DNA of 64,000 bases from DATEOR01 sp963841425 (GTDB taxonomy: Bacteria > Actinomycetota > Thermoleophilia > Gaiellales > Gaiellaceae): the NCBI GenBank assembly GCA_963841425.1, contig CAWJCL010000005.1:1-64000 (forward strand), given 5' to 3'. The notes beneath the pieces were generated by a model, which searched no databases, was not told where the DNA came from, and was given only the letters and a program-made list of their open reading frames with translations. Within the stretch, counting starts at the first letter, position 1, and the number at the start of each line of letters is the position of its first letter. The translations under genes were made by a program, and so were the position numbers. This document shows, in pieces, positions 24,564 through 32,404 of this stretch.

Positions 24564-25419
24564 CCTTCCGCCGCCACATCCCGGCGGTGAGGTCGCCCAC
24601 TCTCTTCACCCGCCCAGGCGTCGTCTGGACGGTGAACGCCTCCGGCTCGACGGACGGCACCTCCTTCCACGTGAGCGGCGTCGAGACGCGGGCGTCGGGC
24701 ACCGGGCGGACCGAGTACGCGGAAGCGATCGTCCGGTCGCGCGAGTTCTGCCCGTAGTCGACGAAGACCCCGCGCCGGTCTGCCACCTTCCATGTCGTCG
24801 TGGCGATCTCCTGGTCGCCGATCCGCCGCTCGACCTCCTGCGCGAGTGCCTTGGCGAAGCGCCGCACCTCCGGGAAGCGGAGCTCGGGCCGGATCGGGCA
24901 CAGGATGTGGAGGCCCGTCGCCCCTGAGGTCTTCGGATAGCTCGGGAGCTCGAGCTCGTCCATGAGCTCCTTCACCACCACGGCGATCTCGCGCACGTGC
25001 GACCACGGATTGCCGGCGCTCGGGTCGAGGTCGATGAGCATGTAATCGGGCCGTTCGACGTCGTCCACGCGGCAGTGCCACGTGTGCAGGTCGATGCAGC
25101 CGAGGTTCGCGATCCACGCGAGCCCGGCTGCGTTCGTCACGACTGGGAAGTCGGCCGTGCGCCCGCTCCCCGGGAAGAGGATGTGCACCGTCTCGAGCCA
25201 GTCGGGGTGGGGATTCGGGACGCGCTTCTGGTAGAAGAACTCGCCGTCGACCCCGTGCGGGTAGCGGAGCATCTGCATCGGCCGGTGCCCGACGTGCGGA
25301 AGCAGGTAGTCGGCCAGGTCGACGTAGTGGCGTATGAGGTCGCCCTTCGTCAGGCCGCTCTCGGGGAAGAAGACCTTGTCGAGATTCGTGAGCTGGACGT
25401 CGTAGCGGCCGATCCGCAT
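24511..25419 (-). CDS. LigD polymerase-domain (Prim-Pol) protein
   Basis: A 302-residue stand-alone archaeo-eukaryotic-primase-type polymerase of the LigD POL group. Catalytic acidic residues are in MLIDLDPS, and the SGxxGxH element in KTSGATGLHILCPI. It starts RYDVQLTNLDKVFFPESGLTKGDLIRHY and ends with STPLTWKEV. It extends gaps with ribo- or deoxyribonucleotides before ligation. It partners functionally with the convergent LigC-like ligase. No Ku gene is seen in the window. Confidence 0.92.
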   Translation of the reverse strand: MRIGRYDVQLTNLDKVFFPESGLTKGDLIRHYVDLADYLLPHVGHRPMQMLRYPHGVDGEFFYQKRVPNPHPDWLETVHILFPGSGRTADFPVVTNAAGLAWIANLGCIDLHTWHCRVDDVERPDYMLIDLDPSAGNPWSHVREIAVVVKELMDELELPSYPKTSGATGLHILCPIRPELRFPEVRRFAKALAQEVERRIGDQEIATTTWKVADRRGVFVDYGQNSRDRTIASAYSVRPVPDARVSTPLTWKEVPSVEPEAFTVQTTPGRVKRVGDLTAGMWRRKVSLASRFERLGLEAPAP

Positions 25420-25633
25420 GGCGCGGAGGGTACCGGCCGGACAAATCACCCTTCGAGGGGAAGGCGGGCAGAGAGCCCGGGCGCAATCATGGGTCTGCCG
25501 GCTCCCCTCACATACTCCGGCGTCTGGCGACTGCGTCTTCGACTATGCCTTGCGGCTCCATACAAGTCGGGGGCGCATCGCCATTTTTTGGGTCGAAGGC
25601 GGCCGCGAGGTCGGGCCTACGAGCGGCGAGGAA

Positions 25634-25751
25634 GTGGTACCCTCAGAGGTGTCTTCTGGCTCAGATTCCTCGCCCGCCGGACGAACGCCCAGCGGGAGTT
25701 CGTTCGGAGGACGGCTCGGTCAGAAGCATCCACTATGAAGGAGGCCATTAC
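25634..25751 (+). promoter_or_regulatory. leader shared with the 46131 gene
   Basis: Upstream of the 25752 start this leader has CCGCCGGACGAA (25674), CGGCTCGGTCAG (25712) and AAGGAGGCCA (25738). The same three blocks occur in the same order and almost the same spacing before the gene at 46131. The rest of the 25420-25751 gap shows no gene. Confidence 0.5.
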
Positions 25752-26084
25752 ATGGCCACCACCAGTCCCGAGTCCGCGACTCCGAGCATGGAGGATCGCA
25801 GCACGAGCGTCCTTGTCCGCTTCACGGCCGCGCCCAACGTGACGACCGAACAGTACGACGAGACCATCCGTCGCCTGGAGAAGTCCGGCGACTGGCTGCC
25901 GGAGGGACTTGAGTACCACGTCGCCTTCAAGTCGAACGGCAACTTCCGCGTCAGTGAGATCTGGGACTCGCAAAAGCAGCTCGACGCATTCGGCGAGCGC
26001 CTCATGCCGGTACTGAAGGACGTCGGGATCGAGCTTTCGGGCAAGCCCGAAGTGCTCGAGATCCACAACATTCTCACGCGCTAA
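25752..26084 (+). CDS. small cytosolic protein, possible dimeric alpha/beta-barrel
   Basis: A 110-residue protein after a Ser/Thr-rich N-terminus: TSVLVRFTAAPNVTTEQYDETIRRLEKSGDWLPEGLEYHVAFKSNGNFRVSEIWDSQKQLDAFGERLMPVLKDVGI. The beta-alpha-beta-beta pattern and the VSEIWDS strand resemble antibiotic-biosynthesis-monooxygenase-like (dimeric ferredoxin fold) proteins. Function unknown. A strong AGGAGG lies upstream. Its leader is shared with the 46131 gene, and a terminator hairpin follows 30 bp after the stop. Confidence 0.75.
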   Translation: MATTSPESATPSMEDRSTSVLVRFTAAPNVTTEQYDETIRRLEKSGDWLPEGLEYHVAFKSNGNFRVSEIWDSQKQLDAFGERLMPVLKDVGIELSGKPEVLEIHNILTR

Positions 26085-26113
26085 AACACAGGTTCGCACT
26101 AGCGCTCGATCAC

Positions 26114-26152
26114 AAGGGCCCGGGTGAGGCGTCGATGCCTACCTGGGCCCTT
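26114..26152 (+). terminator. probable intrinsic terminator
   Basis: AAGGGCCCGGGTGAGGC pairs with GCCTACCTGGGCCCTT (one wobble, one bulge) around GTCGAT, ending in TTCTCG. It lies 30 bp after the 25752 gene's stop. Confidence 0.65.
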
Positions 26153-26245
26153 CTCGTCTCCCGACGCGGATTCTGTGAGCCGGAGCCGGTCCGCCCGGTC
26201 AGAGCCGAACCGCCCACGCGTCGCTTCGTTACCATGGCCCGGCAC

Positions 26246-26336
26246 GGAGAAGTGGCCGAGTGGACGAAGGCGGCGCCCTGCTAAGGCGTTAAGGGGGTAA
26301 TCACCTCCTTCGAGGGTTCGAATCCCTCCTTCTCCG
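26246..26336 (+). tRNA. tRNA-Ser (anticodon GCT)
   Basis: A 91-nt class II tRNA: acceptor GGAGAAG/CTTCTCC, anticodon loop CTGCTAA, long variable arm, T-arm GAGGGTTCGAATCCCTC, discriminator G. It reads AGC/AGU. Confidence 0.96.
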
Positions 26337-26373
26337 CTCTCGACTCCCCTCGACACTCAATGGAGACCCCGCG

Positions 26374-26718
26374 ATGAGCGACACGAGCAGCGGCGCACTG
26401 ATGTCACGTTGGGACGCCGAGGACTGGGAGCACGACGAGGAGACAGGCGGTCTCGTTCACCTACTCCGCGCGGACGACGCGGTACAGGCGGGACTCTGGA
26501 AGCCGGGCGAGACGGCGGGGAGCACGATCGAGCTCGAGCTCATTGCCCACGAGACCGTGCTCGTCCTCGCCGGCACGGGGACGCTTCAGGTCGACGGCGG
26601 CGCCGTGATCGAGTTGGCGACAGGCGACATGATCTCGCTGCCCAAGGGAACGCGGACGACCTGGGTCGTGGACGCCGATTTCAAGGAGTTCTGGGTCTAC
26701 AGCGATCCGGAGGGCTGA
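26374..26718 (+). CDS. cupin-domain protein
   Basis: A 114-residue single-cupin protein (DUF861/EutQ-like). After an N-terminal strand region, ELIAHETVLVLAGTGTLQVDGGAVIELATGDMISLPKGTRTTWVVDADFKEFWVYSD supplies the two cupin motifs. The first metal-binding motif lacks the usual HxH pair, so it may not bind metal in the canonical way. It lies between two tRNA-Ser genes. Substrate unknown. Confidence 0.85.
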   Translation: MSDTSSGALMSRWDAEDWEHDEETGGLVHLLRADDAVQAGLWKPGETAGSTIELELIAHETVLVLAGTGTLQVDGGAVIELATGDMISLPKGTRTTWVVDADFKEFWVYSDPEG

Positions 26719-26746
26719 ACGTCCGCCGCTACACTTCCCCCGCGCC

Positions 26747-26835
26747 GGAGGGGTGGCAGAGCGGACGAATGCGGCGGTCTCGAAAACCGTTATCCGTCGT
26801 TAGGCGGATCGAGGGTTCGAATCCCTCCCCCTCCG
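26747..26835 (+). tRNA. tRNA-Ser (anticodon CGA)
   Basis: An 89-nt class II tRNA: acceptor GGAGGGG/CCCCTCC, anticodon loop CTCGAAA, variable arm ATCCGTCGTTAGGCGGAT, T-arm GAGGGTTCGAATCCCTC, discriminator G. It reads UCG. Confidence 0.96.
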
Positions 26836-27068
26836 CTGAACAAGCCGATTAGCAGGAGCTTCGAATACGTCGAGGCGAGAGAGCGCTTCGAACGTCCGTC
26901 GGCTCAGTCGGCGCGTTCGAGGGCCGCAAGTCAAGCCTCGCGGCTCGCTGCCGATAACACTCCTGGGCCGGGGCAAGCTCTTCCTCGGAGTCAGACGTTG
27001 CCGGAGTGCCGCATTTCGGTGAGGTCGCGCCCCGGCCCTCCCAACACCGAGCTCTACGTCATCCGCCC

Positions 27069-27138
27069 GAGCAGCCGGGCGACGACGGCGCGCAGGAGCT
27101 TGCGCGGGCGCGCCGGCCCTCATCGAGCGCGGTTGGCA
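27069..27138. repeat. dispersed repeat, copy A
   Basis: GAGCAGCCGGGCGACGACGG starts a block of about 40 nt that recurs at 48601-48639 and 49817-49855. The flank ending GGTTGGCACC is also shared with the third copy. The surrounding gap 26836-27139 shows no other feature. Confidence 0.6.
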
Positions 27139-27139
27139 C

Positions 27140-27523
27140 CTACCCGGCCGCCGGCATACCGGATTGTCCTGTCGGCATGACGGCGATGCGGCGAATCCGG
27201 TCGTCCTCCCATGTCAGGCGCACGGCAAAGTCGCGCTCGAAGGCGACGTCTCCTGTCTCTTGCCAGCGGCCGACCTGGTGCGTACGAGCTAGGACGTCAC
27301 CGCCATCAAGCTCGTCGAATTCGGGCTCCGCTTGCTCGACCTCGAGGTTTTCATGCGCGGTCGCGTTCTCGATGAGTTGCCGCCACGCTGCGGGGCCCCG
27401 ATTCGTGCCCCGCGGCGAAACGGTTTCAACGTCAGGATGAAGAAACGCCGCCGCTACGCCGTCAGCGACCAGCAGGCAAGTGTCTCGCAGAGACCGTCGC
27501 AGCAGCCACGGCGATTCGACGGC
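27140..27523 (-). pseudogene. SnoaL/NTF2-like protein without a usable start codon
   Basis: The minus strand encodes 127 codons: an N-terminal stretch of uncertain origin, then VAAAFLHPDVETVSPRGTNRG, PAAWRQLIENATAHENLEV and DVAFERDFAVRLTWEDDRIRRIAVMPTG. The pattern (HPDVE, final beta-strand pair) fits a SnoaL-like nuclear-transport-factor-2 fold. No ATG, GTG or TTG occurs in frame between the upstream stop at 27524-27526 and the fold; only CTG codons are available and none has a ribosome-binding site. Either a 5'-truncated remnant or a CTG-started gene. Confidence 0.5.
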
Positions 27524-27529
27524 CTACCC

Positions 27530-27685
27530 TCAGAGCACCCAGGAGAACATCAGACCGATCAAGGCAGCCACGACGACGAATAGCCAGAGGGCGAGGAACG
27601 TGGCTCCGATCTCGCCGAGTTCTGCAATTTCGCCACGGCACGCTCGGAAAACCGAAAGAGTGGGCTTCGAGAGTGGTCGGGTCAT
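27530..27685 (-). CDS. small single-span membrane protein
   Basis: A 51-residue protein from ATG 27685: hydrophilic N-terminal half (MTRPLSKPTLSVFRACRGEI) and a strong C-terminal membrane span (ATFLALWLFVVVAALIGLMFSW). It lies just upstream of the SnoaL-like remnant on the same strand. The clear span supports a real gene, but ribosome-binding evidence is weak. Function unknown. Confidence 0.5.
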   Translation of the reverse strand: MTRPLSKPTLSVFRACRGEIAELGEIGATFLALWLFVVVAALIGLMFSWVL

Positions 27686-27870
27686 CGACAGACACTTCTG
27701 CGGCGAGGGCGGCGTGCCTTCGAACTACCACGAGGCTTACTTTTCGATAAAGATCAGCGGTCTCGCTTACCCAGGCGTTGCCGGCGTCGCGGCTTGTCGC
27801 CCCCATTGGATGCTGGAATGTCGTCGAGAGCGGATTCGTCTCCGCGGAAGGTGCGAACATTCCGACGCCG

Positions 27871-28296
27871 CTAGCCAAGAAGGATCGCGATACCGGCTCC
27901 GACGGCCACGCTGAGGGCGACCGCAGCCACGACGCACACGATCTCGTAGGGATCCGGGCGGAGAGCACCTCGCACGACTGACAGGAGGCGGAACGGAAGG
28001 AGCAATAGTCGCGCTAGGCGCAACGGAAGGAGCAATACTCGCGCTAGGAACGACCACGCGGTGACGAAAGCCGAGGCGACTGCTCGGACCGTACGGCCAA
28101 TAATCGCCCGGCCGGGACGGGTCCTGCCACGTCGTGGCGCAGAAGGCTCGGGGAGGTGTGGCGGCGAGCCCGACCGTTGTTGCTCTTCTCCTTCGACGAG
28201 CTCGCGGAGAACAGCGATCTGCTCATCCAGCCATTCCTCACGTGCCGAAGGCGCCGTGTCCACGACGGTCTTCGCTCTCCCTCGCCTGCGGTTCAT
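27871..28296 (-). CDS. small membrane protein with basic amphipathic segment
   Basis: A 141-residue protein. The N-terminus is charged (MNRRRGRAKTVVD, then EEWLDEQIAVLRELVEGEEQQ), the middle is Pro/Arg-rich, and two hydrophobic stretches follow: AVASAFVTAWSFLARVLLLPLRLARLLLLPFRLL and EIVCVVAAVALSVAVGAGIAILLG. The LLLPLRLA/LLLPFRLL repeat comes from a short tandem duplication in the DNA. No known family. It is last in the leftward ferritin-like/LDT operon, 26 bp after the coiled-coil protein gene. Confidence 0.65.
   Translation of the reverse strand: MNRRRGRAKTVVDTAPSAREEWLDEQIAVLRELVEGEEQQRSGSPPHLPEPSAPRRGRTRPGRAIIGRTVRAVASAFVTAWSFLARVLLLPLRLARLLLLPFRLLSVVRGALRPDPYEIVCVVAAVALSVAVGAGIAILLG
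27988..28045. repeat. short imperfect tandem duplication inside a gene
   Basis: GGAAGGAGCAATAGTCGCGC and GGAAGGAGCAATACTCGCGC lie 34 bp apart and encode the repeated LLLLPFRL / LLLPLRLA segments. Confidence 0.75.
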
Positions 28297-28322
28297 GTCA
28301 GTGCGGCGACCGAAGGTGACCT

Positions 28323-29465
28323 TCAGCTCCCCTCCACCGCCTTGCCGGTGAGGTTCGCCAGATCATCAGAGAGATTGCCGCTCCCCGATTCGAGCAGCCC
28401 TGTCACGTGCGAGGCCATGCTCCCCAGCACGACGGCAATGCTCTCGAGTCGCTCTTCCTGGCGCTGGATCTCGCCCTGGAGGGTGCCGATTCGTTGCCGG
28501 GCCTCCTCCTCCGCATGTTCGACCTTGTATACGAGCTCCGCGTCGATGGCGTCCCGGCGTTGCGTTGCTTCATCGAGAATGCGCCCCGCCTCGGCCTCGA
28601 CCTCGCTCCGCCGTCGTTCGGCAGCTTGGTCGGCCGCATTGCGGGTTTCGTGGGCGTAGGCCTCCGCCTCTGAGCGGAGACGCTCCGCGTCGGCACGGCT
28701 CGCCTCGGCAAGGCGCGCCGCCTCCGCTCGCTCCGCCTCCGCCGCGGCCGCGGCCTCATTGTGAATCTGTTCGGCCTCATCCTCGGCGCGCCGACGAATC
28801 TTCGCTGCTGCTTCTTGTGCGGAGACGAGAATCGTCTGCACCTCCTCGCCGAACGAAGGGACGGCGGACGTTTCCGGGCCCGAGGGAACAGCCTCGTTCT
28901 CCGGATCGTCAGGCCCGTCGCCTCCCGCGGGATGTGCCGATTCCACTCCGGCCTCCTCGTCGGGGTTTCGTCTGAAGCTCACCATGCTCGATCCTTTCTT
29001 GGTCGGAGTCGGTCGAAACGGGGGCGGTACCGTCGAGGGCGGTGACCGCGAGCTCTCGGACTCTTCTACCGAGACGTGGTATCCGTACGCCGCCAGGATT
29101 CCTTTCGCATCCCCCGCGCCGGCCGATGATGTCCGCCTGTTTCCGATGGCTAGAACCGCCGCGGCGAGGCCGGTGAGTAAGGTCGCGCCGATTATCGCAA
29201 ACAGGATCGTCTTCGACTCGGGGCTCTCGGAAGGCGCCGAGGATGCGATCGGCGCGGGGGAGTTGGCTGCATGCGGCGGGCGCTCCCCGCTTGTCTCGGT
29301 TTGAATTCCGCCGAGGATCGGCGCCTTCCCCCTGCTCGGATCAAGGGGATAGTTCTTCCAGAGCTCCGCCGGCTTCCGGTCACCCTTCGTCTGTGTACCC
29401 GCGACAGCAGTCTGTGCAAGCGCGAGCGCCAGCATCACGGCGACGGCGGCGTGCGATGTCTGCAT
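28323..29465 (-). CDS. single-span membrane protein with cytoplasmic coiled coil
   Basis: A 380-residue continuous frame from ATG 29465. Signal peptide MQTSHAAVAVMLALALAQTAVAG, an exported low-complexity segment to about residue 80, a membrane span (TILFAIIGATLLTGLAAAVLAI), a Pro/Ser linker, then from about residue 205 a long Ala/Glu/Arg coiled coil like that of the 20528 gene. An internal ATG at 28985 (MVSFRR), with a weak GGA upstream, could also give a soluble 220-residue form. Layout suggests a link between exported wall proteins and a cytoplasmic scaffold (inference). It follows the L,D-transpeptidase gene by about 20 bp. Confidence 0.75.
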   Translation of the reverse strand: MQTSHAAVAVMLALALAQTAVAGTQTKGDRKPAELWKNYPLDPSRGKAPILGGIQTETSGERPPHAANSPAPIASSAPSESPESKTILFAIIGATLLTGLAAAVLAIGNRRTSSAGAGDAKGILAAYGYHVSVEESESSRSPPSTVPPPFRPTPTKKGSSMVSFRRNPDEEAGVESAHPAGGDGPDDPENEAVPSGPETSAVPSFGEEVQTILVSAQEAAAKIRRRAEDEAEQIHNEAAAAAEAERAEAARLAEASRADAERLRSEAEAYAHETRNAADQAAERRRSEVEAEAGRILDEATQRRDAIDAELVYKVEHAEEEARQRIGTLQGEIQRQEERLESIAVVLGSMASHVTGLLESGSGNLSDDLANLTGKAVEGS

Positions 29466-29485
29466 GTGTCCCGTCGCGTTCACCG

Positions 29486-30310
29486 TTAGCGAATCGTGAT
29501 CGGGGTGCCGACCGGCATTAGCTTCGAGAGCCGAAGGATGTCCTCGTTGCGCATGCGGATGCAGCCATGTGAGACGTGGCCTGGAAGGAGATCCGGCAGG
29601 TCGGTCCCGTGGATCCCGACGTACCCGCCTGCGGGCCAGTCGGTCAGGACCGCCGAGCGTGCGCTCGTGCCGAACGCGACCGGTCCGTATATGGGGCTTG
29701 CGAAGTCCGTCAGCTTGTTCCGGACGTAGAACTCGCCGCGTGGGGTCGGCCAGGAGGATTTTCCGACGCCGACGTCGGCCCGAAAGATCGGCCGTCCGCG
29801 TCGGAAGAGTGTGGCTTTGAGCGATCCCAGATCGACGACGAGCCGTGTCGTTACGGTCCCGTACCCTCCGAGAGCCCGCCGCGGAATCCACCCCGTATTG
29901 CGCTCGCCGAGCCGCGGCACACGCACGCGAATCCAGAGCGCCCCCCCGTCGTCGGTTCGCCGATCGAGGACGAGGACGATATTCGTCGTCCCTTCCGGGG
30001 TCCGCTTCTCAAGCCGCATCAGCGCCGGAGAGTGCCCGCTGGGCCGCTCTCGAACCAGCGTCGGGCGGCGGACGAGAGCCCAGGCGGATGTATCTCGCCC
30101 GGAACTGAGAAAGGTCGCGGGGCCCGGAGCGAACGCCGGCCGCACAGGCAGCGGAAGATCCTCCGCGTCCTCCGCTGACGACGTCCTATGTGCGACAGGT
30201 CCGGGGGCGGCCTGAGATCCAGTCCCGAGAAAGCTCATGAGCACGGTGACCAAAACGGCCGCCCCGCCCCCTACGAGGAGGAGTGTGGCGATGCGATTGC
30301 GGACTCCCAT
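29486..30310 (-). CDS. L,D-transpeptidase (YkuD)
   Basis: A 274-residue exported peptidoglycan cross-linking enzyme. N-terminal span IATLLLVGGGAAVLVTVLMSFLG, an SH3-like middle, then a YkuD domain: LVVDLGSLKATLFRRGRPIF, PTPRGEFYV and the catalytic GIHGTDLPDLLPGHVSHGCIRMRNEDI with Cys/His. ATG 30310 is used; a TTG two codons upstream is closer to GGAG. It makes 3-3 cross-links or anchors proteins to the wall. Cotranscribed with ferritin-like proteins. Confidence 0.93.
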   Translation of the reverse strand: MGVRNRIATLLLVGGGAAVLVTVLMSFLGTGSQAAPGPVAHRTSSAEDAEDLPLPVRPAFAPGPATFLSSGRDTSAWALVRRPTLVRERPSGHSPALMRLEKRTPEGTTNIVLVLDRRTDDGGALWIRVRVPRLGERNTGWIPRRALGGYGTVTTRLVVDLGSLKATLFRRGRPIFRADVGVGKSSWPTPRGEFYVRNKLTDFASPIYGPVAFGTSARSAVLTDWPAGGYVGIHGTDLPDLLPGHVSHGCIRMRNEDILRLSKLMPVGTPITIR

Positions 30311-30325
30311 TCGCAAAGGGGCTCC

Positions 30326-31069
30326 TCAGCCCACAAACCGAGGGTTCGCCCTCGCCGTCATCTTGGGAACCAGGGTGCTGATGAAGTGTGTCGACGCGAC
30401 GATTCGATCCACCTCGGAGACCGGCTTCGCGCGGTCGAACGGGCCGGCGACCGGAACGATGCCCGAGATGTGGCGAGCCCACGCCGCGTGCCGCGCCTCG
30501 ACTGTCAGCAGAGAGAAGGCCGCAGCGACGAGCGCTCTGGAGCCTAGAGCTGGAATGACCCCTGTCAGGAGCGCAGTCGTCAGGTCTTCCATGGCGACTG
30601 CTGTCCGAGTGAACCGGCCCTCGTCCTCCGTATTCCCGCGAAAGTCGAAAAAGGGTCTCTTCGTCGCTGCCGGGCCGAGCACGTGCTTGATGATCTTCAC
30701 GTGTGCACGCTCGTGCGCGCCCAGCGTCTTCGCCCAGACCTCCTTGCGGGCGGCCATGCGTGCCACCGTGCCGGCACGCTCCGTCTCGGTATAGAACGTC
30801 GCCTGCAGGTACTCGAAGTTGAGTGCGTACTGGAAGATATGGACATCGTTCTCCTTCGAGTGCTGCTCAGCGAACAGAGGCGGGACTTCCGCGAGCGCCG
30901 CAATCAGGGTGGCGCCACCCACGAGCGCCTTGCGCAAGAAACCGGCGCGCGAGTCTCCGTAGAGCGCGGCGATCGTCCCCTGAATGGCGCCGTCGCTGTC
31001 CAGTTGCTCGAGCGTCAGGTCGGTTTCACGTGGGACAAACTCCTGCGCTGTGAAAGTCTTGTCATCCAT
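30326..31069 (-). CDS. ferritin-like domain protein 1
   Basis: A 247-residue protein of the ferritin-like (PF13668-type) group. A four-helix bundle with carboxylate/His positions in FQYALNFEYLQATFYTE, AHERAHVKIIKHVLGP, AVAMEDLTTALLTG and LLTVEARHAAWARHI. An N-terminal RKALVGGATLIAALAEV segment resembles a Tat or hydrophobic leader remnant. It may bind a di-metal centre and act in oxidative or stress protection; unproven. Start overlaps the upstream paralogue's stop by 8 bp. Confidence 0.88.
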   Translation of the reverse strand: MDDKTFTAQEFVPRETDLTLEQLDSDGAIQGTIAALYGDSRAGFLRKALVGGATLIAALAEVPPLFAEQHSKENDVHIFQYALNFEYLQATFYTETERAGTVARMAARKEVWAKTLGAHERAHVKIIKHVLGPAATKRPFFDFRGNTEDEGRFTRTAVAMEDLTTALLTGVIPALGSRALVAAAFSLLTVEARHAAWARHISGIVPVAGPFDRAKPVSEVDRIVASTHFISTLVPKMTARANPRFVG

Positions 31070-31709
31070 CGGTCTCGAATCCCAAGGAGTCGATCATCGC
31101 CAGCACGTCCTCTGGTGCTTTTGCCGCATCGGCGGCCCGCGGAGCCGGATCGCTCTGGAGCACGTCCGCGATCCAAGCGGCATGACGCGCCTCTACTGAG
31201 CACACCTGTGCGAACGGCACCATGAGCGCATGGGTCAGATGGGCTCCCTGGCCGATGTACCCCGCCACAGCCGTTTCCTCGAGCTTGCTCGCTGTCGCAG
31301 CGAAGGTGTCGGGGTCGCCCGTCGCATCGCCGAAGTCGTACGTGCTCGCTTCTTCGGCCTGCCCTCCGAGGTGCTTCCTGAAGAACTCGACATGCTCCCC
31401 TTCGTGACGAGCGAGCAGCGCGGCGAGCTGCTGGAGCTCTCCGCTGAGGGCACCCGCCTCCGCCGCCTCGCGGTAGAACGCTTCCTTCAAGCGCTCGAGA
31501 CGGAGCACGTAGTTCAGGATTCGCACGTCGCGGGCCGTGGCCGAGCGAGTTTCGCCTCGGGCCAGCGCCGTGGCGAAGCCGCCGGACGCGAGCGCAGCGC
31601 CCCCGAGCAGTGCCGAGCGCTTGAGCAGCTCGGCGCGTGAGTGCCCGCGTCGATCTTCGCCCGCGTCCGCGAGCGACGTGCATCTACACCCCATCCTCGG
31701 ATCCGTCAT
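31062..31709 (-). CDS. ferritin-like domain protein 2
   Basis: A 215-residue paralogue of the next gene. Leader DRRGHSRAELLKRSALLGGAALASGGFATALA is Tat-like. The bundle has LNYVLRLERLKEAFYREA, LARHEGEHVEFFRKHLGG, ASKLEETAVAGYIGQ and CSVEARHAAWIADVL. The repeated xEARHAAWx motif in both proteins marks a recent shared origin. ATG 31709; first gene of a leftward run down to 27871. The gap 31710-31935 holds its promoter region, no gene seen. Confidence 0.87.
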   Translation of the reverse strand: MTDPRMGCRCTSLADAGEDRRGHSRAELLKRSALLGGAALASGGFATALARGETRSATARDVRILNYVLRLERLKEAFYREAAEAGALSGELQQLAALLARHEGEHVEFFRKHLGGQAEEASTYDFGDATGDPDTFAATASKLEETAVAGYIGQGAHLTHALMVPFAQVCSVEARHAAWIADVLQSDPAPRAADAAKAPEDVLAMIDSLGFETDG

Positions 31710-31935
31710 GCCGCAGTCCTTCTCCAGCGGGGCTCCTCGGTGACGCCGGCCCCGCGCCGTGCGCCATTCTCTCGCTTCTGGAGTCTTTCGGCAAGGCGCG
31801 GCATTCCCAAGCTGCGACCGCGTCAAGCCCCCCTTCGACCACCAGAGGCGTGACGGTGCGTCGCGCCGTCCAGGGGTATACGCTCCCGACCGCCTTCCTG
31901 CAACCGCTCTTACGGGAAGTGTCTCGAGGATCCGG

Positions 31936-32082
31936 TCAGGCGGTGCGGCCGGTGAGAAGCCCGACGAGGAGCACAACGGCTGCGACGATGAGCAGGAGCC
32001 AGAGCAGCTTGCTCAGGAGGATGCCGCCGCCGATCGCAAAGACGAGCAGCAGGATGAGTAGGAGGAGCAGAAGTCCGGACAC
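31936..32082 (-). CDS. very small hydrophobic membrane protein
   Basis: A 48-residue protein from GTG 32082 with AGGAG 5 bp upstream. It is almost entirely hydrophobic, with two spans (LLLLLLILLLVFAIGGGILL and LLWLLLIVAAVVLLVGLL). It resembles small hydrophobic DUF-type membrane proteins of actinobacteria. Function unknown. Confidence 0.6.
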   Translation of the reverse strand: MSGLLLLLLILLLVFAIGGGILLSKLLWLLLIVAAVVLLVGLLTGRTA

Positions 32083-32159
32083 GGTTCTCCTTGGTCGTGG
32101 GTTGCCGCTCCTTATCCCCGCTGCGCGCTTGCCCCACACACGCGTGCGATGATCGGCCC

Positions 32160-32345
32160 ATGAAGAAGTTCACGGTCACCATCGAAGGCGAGAACTGGAA
32201 GGACATCCAGGACCTCGAGCTGCTCGACCTGCCGAAGGAAGGTGACGCCCTCGAGACGAGATACGGAACGTGCATCGTGACCGAGGCCGAGCTGAATCCG
32301 GGCAGCGGCGAGCGCGCGGGCAAGATCGTCTGCCGCCTCCCCTGA
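32160..32345 (+). CDS. small acidic protein of unknown function
   Basis: A 61-residue soluble protein (MKKFTVTIEGENWKDIQDLE, ending KIVCRLP). It has a beta-rich pattern with alternating hydrophobic residues. No family recognised. ATG 32160 lies 78 bp from the divergent small membrane protein. Codon use matches the neighbours. Confidence 0.6.
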   Translation: MKKFTVTIEGENWKDIQDLELLDLPKEGDALETRYGTCIVTEAELNPGSGERAGKIVCRLP

Positions 32346-32404
32346 CGGAGCTCCCTCCGCCGGGAGTGCGATGATCGGCGCACCAATCAGTCCAGGAGGA
32401 CTCA

